NCBI GenBank assembly: GCA_030591195.1
Contig: JAUVBO010000245.1
Span: forward strand, 1-5,685
Length of the DNA: 5,685 bases
Source of the DNA: Pseudomonadota bacterium
Lineage (GTDB): Bacteria; Myxococcota; Polyangia; GCA-2747355; JACKDQ01
Direction of reading: 5' to 3'
Positions 1 through 5,685 of this stretch are shown one piece after another. The first letter of the stretch is position 1; each line of letters begins with the position of its first letter. The notes beneath the pieces were generated by a model. The model did no database searches. It was not told where the DNA came from and saw nothing but the letters and a program-made list of their open reading frames with translations. The translations under genes were made by a program, and so were the position numbers.

Positions 1-182
1 AGTTCCTTGGCCGCCCTGTCGTAGGCCTCGAGCGCCTCCTTGGCCTTGCCCTGCCCGAGCCGGTCGTTGCCCTGCTCGACCTCGTCGTTGGTCGAGCGAA
101 ACGGGTCGAAGCCGTAGAGCGCCGGCACGAGCCCGAGCAGCAGCAGCGGTTTGAGCAGCCTGGTCAGCCCGCTAGTACGCAC
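1..182 (-). CDS. BatC-like TPR protein, N-terminal part (cut by window edge)
   Basis: Only the first 60 codons are present; the frame is open to the left edge. I chose the GTG at 182-180 because a strong Shine-Dalgarno (GGAGGG, 194-189) lies 6 bases upstream and the predicted protein then starts with a sensible export signal: a short Arg/Lys-bearing N-terminus, then a Leu-rich hydrophobic stretch at residues 9-23 ending in VPALYG. Residues 34-60 fit the start of a tetratricopeptide repeat, with G38-N39, L42, G45, A50-L51, Y54 and A57-A58 in the expected positions. TPR motifs form helical scaffolds for protein contacts. A TPR protein after two VWA proteins is the usual BatC position in Bat operons, so a periplasmic or membrane-anchored partner of the VWA proteins is inferred. 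The start overlaps the end of the batB-like gene by 11 bases. The family call rests on one partial repeat and position, so it is moderate. Confidence 0.72.
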   Translation of the reverse strand, partial: MRTSGLTRLLKPLLLLGLVPALYGFDPFRSTNDEVEQGNDRLGQGKAKEALEAYDRAAKE

Positions 183-1194
183 GTTGATCCCTCCGCCGGT
201 CGCGCAGGCAACACTCCCAGAGCAGCAGCAACAGCGCCGGTAGCAGCAGCACCTCGGGGATGTCGCGGAAGTGCCGGATCAGCCGCGCCTTGGCTTCCGA
301 CTTGTGGAGCTTGGACAGCTCGGCGAGGATCGGCTCGACGCCGAAGCGCTTCGGGTCGATCCCGATATACTTCCCCTTGGTGATCTGGGCCACCTCGCGC
401 AGGGTCTTGCTGTCGAGCCTGGTGGTGATCACCTGGCCATCTGCACGCTTGAGGTAGCCGGCGATGGTGCCGTCCTCGTTGAGCCTGGGGATCACCTCGC
501 CCGAGGCCGAGCCGATCCCCACCGCGAAGACCCGGATGCCGAGCTTCGCCGCCTCCTTCGCCGCCTCGAGCGGCTCGCTCTGGTGATCCTCGCCGTCGGT
601 CAGGAGCAAGATCACCTGGGACCGTGGCGGCCCCTTGCCGCGCACGCCGGTGAGCAGGCGGGTGCCGGCGACGATCGCCTTGCCCACCGCCGTCCCGCCC
701 ACGGGCATGTCCAGCGGCGTCATGTCGCGCCAGAAGATCTTCGCCGCGACGTAGTCGGTGGTCAGGGGATAGGACAGCGTCTCGCCGGCGAACGCGACCA
801 GCCCGAGGCGGTCGCCCTTGAGGCTGTCGATCAGCCGGCCAAGCTCGAGCTTGGCCCGCTCGATGCGGCTCGGATAGGCGTCCCGGGCCAGCATGCTCTT
901 GGAGAAGTCGAGGGCGACGACGATGTCGATCCCGACCGACGGCGCGAGCGGGGTGCGCTCGCCGCCCTGGGGGCGAGCCGCCGCCGCGAGCAGCAGTCCG
1001 ACGCCAACCACCAACAGGATCGCCTTGGTCAGCCGGCGGCCGGGGCTGACCGACCGCACCAGCCGCTCGACCTGGGGCAGGTGCCCGAGCCTGGCGAGCA
1101 TCCGACGACGCCAGCCGTAGCGCAGCGAGATCCCGATCACCAGCACGGGCACCAGCAACAGCAACCACAGCAGCGCGGGGTTGGCGAATCTCAT
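172..1194 (-). CDS. batB: BatB-like VWA-domain membrane protein
   Basis: A 340-residue membrane-anchored von Willebrand factor A protein, a typical length for BatA/BatB proteins. Hydrophobic segments lie at residues 5-23 and 57-74, with an Arg-rich loop between them (YGWRRR) that should be cytoplasmic. The VWA domain follows at about residues 88-280 and should be periplasmic, and a last membrane segment lies at 313-330. The metal-ion-dependent adhesion site looks complete: DFSKS (D96, S98, S100), T168 in VGGTAVG, and D200 in LLTDGED. The domain therefore probably binds a divalent cation and a protein ligand. The start MRFANPALLW is the usual Bat N-terminus ('FANP' before the first membrane helix). 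The ATG overlaps the batA-like stop as ATGA, and GAGG (1206-1203) lies 8 bases upstream. The last helix ends in WECC and is followed by a charged tail. The choice between BatA and BatB rests on gene order and length, since both share one architecture. Confidence 0.88.
   Translation of the reverse strand: MRFANPALLWLLLLVPVLVIGISLRYGWRRRMLARLGHLPQVERLVRSVSPGRRLTKAILLVVGVGLLLAAAARPQGGERTPLAPSVGIDIVVALDFSKSMLARDAYPSRIERAKLELGRLIDSLKGDRLGLVAFAGETLSYPLTTDYVAAKIFWRDMTPLDMPVGGTAVGKAIVAGTRLLTGVRGKGPPRSQVILLLTDGEDHQSEPLEAAKEAAKLGIRVFAVGIGSASGEVIPRLNEDGTIAGYLKRADGQVITTRLDSKTLREVAQITKGKYIGIDPKRFGVEPILAELSKLHKSEAKARLIRHFRDIPEVLLLPALLLLLWECCLRDRRRDQRAY
189..194 (-). promoter_or_regulatory. Ribosome binding site deciding the batC-like GTG start
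   Basis: GGAGGG on the minus strand, 6 bases before the GTG at 182. It lies inside the 3' end of the batB-like gene. It is the clearest Shine-Dalgarno in the window together with that of moxR. It supports independent or coupled initiation at a GTG rather than at a later in-frame GTG in the hydrophobic segment. Confidence 0.7.
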
Positions 1195-2360
1195 GAGAAC
1201 TGCCTCATCCGCGTGAGCCCGAGCAGCACCTCGAGCAGGATCAACAGCAGCGCCGCGGCGAGCAGCGGCCGGTAGGCGGTGACGAACGGGGCGGCGACAT
1301 CCCGCCGGGTGCTCTTGTCCAGCTCGTCGAGGATCTGCTGGAACCGCTGGCGGAGCGCTTGGCGGTCGGTGGCGCGGTAGGCCTTGCCCGAGGTGGCCGC
1401 GGCGATCTCCTGCAGCAGCTCGGGATTGACCGGGTAGTGCCGGCGCAACCGCAGCGGCCGGCCGAGGACGTCTCGCCCGCTCGGCGCGCCGTCGGTGGGT
1501 CCGACCAAGATGGTGAACGTCTTGACCTTCATCGCCGCGGCGTAGCGCGCGGCTTGCTTCGGCGTCACGTTGCCGCTGTTGTTGTCCCCATCGGTGAGCA
1601 GGATGATCACCCGGCTCTTGGCCTCGCTCTGGCGCAGGCGGGCCAGCGCCACGCCGAGGGCGTTGCCGATGGCCGTGCCCGCGCCGTTGACCAGGCCCAG
1701 CCGCAGCTCGGCGAGCATCGTGCGCAGCACGCCGTAGTCGAGGGTCAGCGGGCAGTGGGTGTAGGCCTCGCGGCCGAAGACCACCAGGCCGATCTTGTCC
1801 CCCGAGCGACGGGAGATGAACTCGTCGATCACCTTCTTCGCCGCCTCGAGCCGGTTCGGCGCCAGGTCGGTGGCCTCCATGCTGTTGGACAGGTCGAGGG
1901 CGAGCATGATGTCGATCCCCTCGACCTCCACCCGCCCGCCGCGATCGCGGGTCTGGGGTCCGGCGAGGGCCACGGCGAGCAGGCCGAGGGCCACCACCCG
2001 CAACACCCCGGGCAGGGGTGCGATCCGGGCCCAGATCCCCGGCCGCACCCGTCGGAGCATCGCCGTGCTCGAGTAGCCGAAGACGGCCCGCCGCCGGCGA
2101 TCGAGCAGCAGTCGGACCCAGAACGCCAACGGCATCGCCAGCAGCAGCAGCAGCGCCCAGGGGCGCTGAAACTCGAACTTGCCCGCCTGGCTCATGTGCC
2201 AGGTGAAGAAGCCGGCGATCGGCAGCACCAGCAGCACGGTCAGCACCAGCGACGTCGCCCGCCAGCGACCGTCCGCCTGGTGCGCTGGCGAAGCCTGCAC
2301 CGAAGGGGACGGCGGCGGCGCATCGCTGGCCGGCCGCGCTCGCTTCCCTCGCCCGGTCAT
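1191..2360 (-). CDS. batA: BatA-like VWA-domain membrane protein with extended N-terminus
   Basis: A 389-residue VWA protein. The VWA domain runs from about residue 147 to 335 with a complete MIDAS: DLSNS (D156, S158, S160), T229 in GAGTAIG and D257 in LLTDGD. Membrane segments lie at about 68-85 (after QRPWALL), 119-134 and 363-383, as in BatA. An extra hydrophobic segment at 35-54 sits in a roughly 64-residue extension before the usual family start. The extension opens with a basic, Pro/Ser-rich stretch (MTGRGKRARP). By the positive-inside rule this gives N-terminus in, a short periplasmic loop, a cytoplasmic loop around DRRRR, VWA in the periplasm, and C-terminus in. The ATG at 2360 overlaps the upstream stop as ATGA and has a G-rich Shine-Dalgarno (2374-2367). 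M56 (ATG at 2195) would give a canonical-length protein but has no ribosome site. A partner role with BatB and MoxR is inferred from the family. Confidence 0.88.
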   Translation of the reverse strand: MTGRGKRARPASDAPPPSPSVQASPAHQADGRWRATSLVLTVLLVLPIAGFFTWHMSQAGKFEFQRPWALLLLLAMPLAFWVRLLLDRRRRAVFGYSSTAMLRRVRPGIWARIAPLPGVLRVVALGLLAVALAGPQTRDRGGRVEVEGIDIMLALDLSNSMEATDLAPNRLEAAKKVIDEFISRRSGDKIGLVVFGREAYTHCPLTLDYGVLRTMLAELRLGLVNGAGTAIGNALGVALARLRQSEAKSRVIILLTDGDNNSGNVTPKQAARYAAAMKVKTFTILVGPTDGAPSGRDVLGRPLRLRRHYPVNPELLQEIAAATSGKAYRATDRQALRQRFQQILDELDKSTRRDVAAPFVTAYRPLLAAALLLILLEVLLGLTRMRQFS

Positions 2361-3517
2361 CGGCGGCCCCCCTTAGCTGCTTCGGCACCGCTGCGAGGAG
2401 CGGACCGGCGCATCGTCTCCCGCACGAAGCGCTCAGCGTCGGCGGCGGCCTCGCGGGCACCCTCGGGCGTCGGCCGGAACTTGGCGAACTTCACCAGGTC
2501 CCAGGCCATCAGCAGCTCGTCGACCTTGGGCCGGATCGGATCGGGCACCTGGCGGTCGGCGAGGGCCTGCCGGATCTCGGTGGTGGTCATCTCCATCGCG
2601 TCGAAGCCCCAGCGCCCGCCGATGGAGCCGCGCAGGATCTCCGACAACAGCAGATGCAGCTCCTTGTAGCGCTCGTCGTCGATCATCGCCTCGAGCTCGA
2701 GCTCGGCGAGCCGTCCGAGGGCGACCACGTGGGGTGGCGTGGGCGGCGGTGGCGGCTTGAGCGCCTCGCGACGGGCGCGCAGCCGGCGGCTGATGATCAC
2801 CGTCGTGAGCACGATCAGTCCCGCGGCGCCGACGCCGACCAGCAGGTAGAGCATCAGCCAGTCCCGTTGCCAGACCGTGATCGGATCGGCGAGCTTCTTC
2901 AGCTTCGGCTTCGGCTCGTTGGCCATCAGGCTCCGGACGCGGATCGGCATCGAAGCGGTCTTGAGCGTGACGATCTCGCCGCCGGGACCGAGGGCGGTGA
3001 CCTCGACCGGCGGCAGGGTCACCTCGCCCAGCTCGTAGGCCGCGACCTTGAGGGTGAAGACCCGCTGGACCTCGGGGATGTGGCCCTTCTCACCGATCTC
3101 CTTGGTCGAGTCCGCCCGTGACAGCTCGGCGAACTTGCCCAGCTCGAGCCGCAGCGGCAGCGTCACCGAGACCCCCTTCTTGTGCCTGACCTTGATCCGC
3201 ACCGTCACCGGATCGCCCACGGCGACGACCACCGGCTTGACCGTCGCCGAGAGCTTCGGCGTCCAGTCCGGCCTGACGCCCAGTCCGGGCTGACTCGCCG
3301 CCGGCTGGCTCGCCGCTGGCTGACTCGCCGCCGGCTGACTCGCCGCCGGCTGACTCGCCGCCGGCTGACTCGCCGCTGGCTGACTCGCCGCCGGCTGGCT
3401 CGCCGCGGAGGATCCGCCGCCATCGGCGGACCGGGCGCCGACGACAGCTGGCGCCGCCGCGATGGCCACCAGGCAGAGAACGATCGCCGTCGACCGGCGC
3501 GAGTCGCCGCAGATCAT
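2357..3517 (-). CDS. BatD/DUF4381-like membrane protein with AASQP repeat linker
   Basis: A 386-residue single-span membrane protein. In order: a signal peptide (residues 1-28, hydrophobic core AIVLCLVAIA), a Gly/Ser stretch, eight AASQP pentapeptides (38-77), an all-beta-looking extracytoplasmic region (about 84-196, Val/Leu-rich strands, e.g. VGDPVTVRIKV and LGEVTLPPVEV), a membrane helix (219-243), a basic stop-transfer (SRRLRARR), a proline hinge (PPPPPTPP, 255-262), and a cytoplasmic helical domain (about 263-370). That last domain, with an L-SEILRG-I--R-GFDA-EMTT-EI pattern and a later DLVKFAKF-P, resembles the C-terminal region found in DUF4381/BatD-type proteins. The beta region resembles the repeated extracytoplasmic domains of BatD, here apparently only one. 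It sits between DUF58 and the first VWA gene, the place DUF4381 holds in many MoxR operons. The ATG overlaps the DUF58 stop as ATGA, with no strong ribosome site, so coupled translation is likely. Family assignment is from pattern and position, not a search. Confidence 0.75.
   Translation of the reverse strand: MICGDSRRSTAIVLCLVAIAAAPAVVGARSADGGGSSAASQPAASQPAASQPAASQPAASQPAASQPAASQPAASQPGLGVRPDWTPKLSATVKPVVVAVGDPVTVRIKVRHKKGVSVTLPLRLELGKFAELSRADSTKEIGEKGHIPEVQRVFTLKVAAYELGEVTLPPVEVTALGPGGEIVTLKTASMPIRVRSLMANEPKPKLKKLADPITVWQRDWLMLYLLVGVGAAGLIVLTTVIISRRLRARREALKPPPPPTPPHVVALGRLAELELEAMIDDERYKELHLLLSEILRGSIGGRWGFDAMEMTTTEIRQALADRQVPDPIRPKVDELLMAWDLVKFAKFRPTPEGAREAAADAERFVRETMRRSAPRSGAEAAKGGRR
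2367..2374 (-). promoter_or_regulatory. Ribosome binding site deciding the batA-like start
   Basis: AAGGGGGG on the minus strand, ending 6 bases before the ATG at 2360. It lies within the end of the preceding gene and favours the long batA-like start over the internal ATG at 2195, whose upstream bases show no purine-rich site. Confidence 0.5.
3287..3406 (-). repeat. Eight tandem 15-base units encoding AASQP
   Basis: Eight head-to-tail 15-base units with no gaps code for eight identical AASQP pentapeptides (residues 38-77 of the BatD/DUF4381-like protein). Units differ only at synonymous sites: the serine codon is AGC or AGT, and the proline codon CCG or CCA. The unit length keeps frame, so gain or loss of copies would change linker length without breaking the protein. 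It lies just after the signal peptide and is predicted to form a flexible, disordered, extracytoplasmic spacer. The GC-rich repeat also creates a false plus-strand frame rich in Arg. Confidence 0.95.
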
Positions 3518-4445
3518 CGTCTCAATCGCTTCTCGCGGGCCTTGAAGAAGTCGACCAGCGCCGCGACGTAGGGTTGGTCGGTCCTGACGTTGACGTAGTC
3601 CATCTTCAGCCGCCGGAACAGGGCCTCGCGGGCCTCGCGGCTGCGGCGCAGGTGGGCCGCGTGAGCCCGCCCCTCGGGCCCGCCGGTGTCGAAGACCATC
3701 TCTTCGCCGGTCTCGTAGTCGAGGAGGTTGATCATCCCGAGCTGCGGCAGCTCCTCCTCGAACGGATCGGTGATCGTCACCGGGATCAGGTCGTGCTTGC
3801 GCGCCACCACGCGCAGGGCGTGCTCCATCCGCGACGGCAGGGCGTCACGGCGTGGGTCGAGGGGCGCATCGGGGCCACGCCCCGGCGGCTCGAAGAGGAA
3901 GTCGGTCAGCAGGAAGGCGACGCTGCGGCGCTTGGTCACGCGCCCGAGGAACTCGAGGCCCGCCGACAGATCGGTCCGCCGGCTCTGCGGCCGATAGCTG
4001 AGGATCTCGGTGATCACCCGCAGCACGTGCTTCTTGCCCTTCTTCGGCGGCACGAACTTCTCGATCTGGTCGGTGAAGATGATCAGCCCGACCCGGTCGT
4101 TGTTCTTGATCGCCGAGAAGGCCATCACCGCCGCCATCTCGGCGGCGATCTCCCGCTTGGTCAGCTCGCCGGTGCCGAAGAGCCCCGAGGCGCTCATGTC
4201 GACCAGCAGCATCACGGTCATCTCCCGCTCCTCGACGAAGAGCTTGACGAAGACGTCGTTCATCCGCGCCGAGACGTTCCAGTCGATCAGGCGGATGTCG
4301 TCACCGGGCTGGTACTGGCGCACCTCCTCGAAGGCCATCCCGCGCCCCTTGAAGACGCTGTGGTAGTGCCCCGCCAGCTGGTCGTTGACCAGCCGGTTGG
4401 TATAGATCTCGATCTTGCGGATCTTCCTGATCAGGTCGCGGGCAA

Positions 4446-4449
<4 letters not shown>
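3514..4449 (-). CDS. DUF58 family protein (VWA-related partner of MoxR)
   Basis: A 311-residue soluble protein with no membrane segment, about the usual length for short DUF58 proteins. It opens with LIRKIRKIEI and carries the family signature at residues 35-62 (GRGMAFEEVR, then YQPGDDIR and IDWNVSAR). A VWA-like fold follows: LLVDMSAS gives the D-x-S-x-S metal motif (D84, S86, S88), T159-D160 sit in the expected middle, and LLTDF (T182, D183) gives the third element. DUF58 genes are almost always next to moxR, and the product is thought to work with the ATPase on the cytoplasmic face. I chose the GTG at 4449-4447 because it overlaps the moxR stop as GTGA and puts the family's N-terminal motif at residue 6; the frame is open further upstream but there it lies over moxR. 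A Pro/Arg-rich stretch at about 187-207 (PPGRG, PLDPRRD) looks like an insertion between the LLTDF strand and the next helix. Confidence 0.9.
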
Positions 4450-5435
<986 letters not shown>

Positions 5436-5443
5436 ATGTGTCG

Positions 5444-5448
5444 TCCTC
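5444..5448 (-). promoter_or_regulatory. Ribosome binding site of moxR
   Basis: GAGGA on the minus strand, 8 bases before the ATG at 5435. It decides the moxR start against the longer in-frame alternatives upstream, which would add residues unlike any MoxR N-terminus. Confidence 0.75.
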
Positions 5449-5640
5449 GACTTCTGGTCTCTCTGCTTTGCTGTCGGCCTACAGGGTATCGGCAGCGCCG
5501 ACTCTCTTGCTACAACGGCGTCCTCGTCAAGCCACCACCCGCTCTTCCCGCCAAACCCGCCGCTAGGCCCGCGCATTCCGCCCCGAGCCGCCGGCGGCGG
5601 ATCGGATCGTGAAAAGCCGTTTGCCTACCGGCCCCGAAGA

Positions 5641-5655
5641 TTGCTCACCGAGCAA
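5641..5655. repeat. Inverted repeat TTGCTC-acc-GAGCAA upstream of moxR
   Basis: A perfect 6-base stem around a 3-base centre, about 206 bases before the moxR start. On the plus strand it is followed by a run of A (5654-5658); on the minus strand the T run precedes the stem, so it is not a terminator for either direction. It could be a protein-binding site or a small hairpin. It stands out because it is less GC-rich than the surroundings, but such a short repeat can occur by chance. Confidence 0.35.
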
Positions 5656-5666
5656 AAAGGTGCTGA

Positions 5667-5678
5667 ACTCTGTAGAGT
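5667..5678. repeat. Inverted repeat ACTCT-gt-AGAGT near the window edge
   Basis: A perfect 5-base inverted repeat with a 2-base centre, 11 bases to the right of the TTGCTC hairpin. A compact dyad of this kind upstream of an operon could be an operator. No regulator gene is visible in the window to pair with it, so the function is only a possibility. Confidence 0.25.
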
Positions 5679-5685
5679 CATCCAC

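Larger units (their letters stand above)
5436..5685. other. Leader / intergenic region upstream of the operon
   Basis: About 250 bases between moxR and the right edge. This is where the operon promoter should lie, but no well-matched sigma-70 pair is visible on the minus strand. The best partial match is TTGTAG (5515-5510) and GATACC (5490-5485) with a 19-base spacer, too weak to call. The region contains the two short inverted repeats listed separately and a GC palindrome GCCGCCGGCGGC (5587-5598). A plus-strand frame from a GTG at 5609 is open to the window edge for 25 codons and could be the start of a divergent gene, but nothing in it is recognisable. Confidence 0.5.

Noticed and set aside
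164..1168. Second minus-strand frame of 334 codons over the batB-like gene
   Set aside because: It is a shifted reading of the same DNA with Arg/Gly/Ala-rich low-complexity content. The batB-like frame has membrane helices and a complete MIDAS.
1195..2460. N-terminal half of a 762-codon minus-strand frame continuing into batB
   Set aside because: Above 1194 this frame overlies the batA-like gene out of frame and has no domain features. Only the part from the ATG at 1194 is real, so it is not a VWA fusion protein.
1359..2669. Long plus-strand open frame of 436 codons
   Set aside because: It is antisense to the batA-like and BatD-like genes, rich in His/Arg/Gln/Pro as expected from reverse reading of GC-rich codons, has no family features, and crosses a real gene junction. 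The same holds for the plus-strand frames at 271-1275, 3574-4521 and 4536-5429.
3182..3571. Plus-strand frame with tandem LTRRR-type Arg-rich repeats
   Set aside because: It is the antisense reading of the 15-base AASQP array, not an independent repeat protein. The minus-strand frame at 3205-3423 is likewise an out-of-frame reading of the array.
5502..5530. TTGACG (5530-5525) as a minus-strand -35 box for moxR
   Set aside because: At 17-base spacing the -10 position reads AGAGAG, a poor match, and no better hexamer lies at 16-18 bases.
5436..5576. Upstream extension of moxR to an ATG at 5576
   Set aside because: The extra residues look unlike MoxR N-termini, and the ATG at 5435 has a good Shine-Dalgarno at the right distance.
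5641..5658. TTGCTC/GAGCAA hairpin next to an A/T run as a rho-independent terminator
   Set aside because: The T run precedes the stem on the minus strand and is an A run after it on the plus strand, so the orientation is wrong for a terminator in either direction.

Overview
The window comes from a high-GC bacterium. It carries one tightly packed gene cluster, transcribed entirely on the minus strand (right to left as numbered). Five complete genes and the start of a sixth can be read: a MoxR-family AAA+ ATPase, a DUF58 protein, a membrane protein with a BatD-like extracytoplasmic part and a DUF4381-like cytoplasmic part, two von Willebrand factor A (VWA) membrane proteins (BatA-like and BatB-like), and the N-terminus of a tetratricopeptide (TPR) protein (BatC-like). 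This is the 'Bacteroides aerotolerance' (Bat) or MoxR-VWA operon layout, which is widespread in Gram-negative phyla. The gene content does not identify the organism. The GC-rich codon use and the Ala-Ser-Gln-Pro repeat linker would suit a deltaproteobacterial/myxococcal-type or similar lineage, but that is a guess.

Layout from the 5' end of the operon: about 250 bases of leader without a convincing gene (5436-5685), then moxR (5435-4446), DUF58 (4449-3514), the BatD/DUF4381-like gene (3517-2357), batA-like (2360-1191), batB-like (1194-172) and batC-like (from 182, running off the left edge). Each of the first four junctions is a 4-base stop/start overlap (GTGA once, ATGA three times). The last overlap is 11 bases. 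This points to one polycistronic mRNA with translational coupling.

How the parts probably work together: MoxR ATPases of this type are thought to act as chaperone-like remodelers on partners that carry VWA/MIDAS domains. DUF58 is a VWA-related cytoplasmic protein and the usual neighbour of MoxR. The two VWA proteins are predicted to be inner-membrane anchored with their VWA domains in the periplasm, and the BatD/DUF4381-like protein spans the membrane between the two compartments. The BatC-like TPR protein has an N-terminal hydrophobic segment and is probably a periplasmic scaffold. The name implies oxygen tolerance, but the physiological role of Bat systems is unsettled and nothing in this sequence decides it.

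No RNA genes, insertion sequences, CRISPR arrays or terminators were seen. The long plus-strand open frames are antisense shadows of the GC-rich genes. The most unusual details are the eight-copy AASQP repeat in the BatD/DUF4381-like protein, its combined domain layout, and an N-terminal extension with an extra membrane segment in the BatA-like protein. I do not see a wholly new system here.
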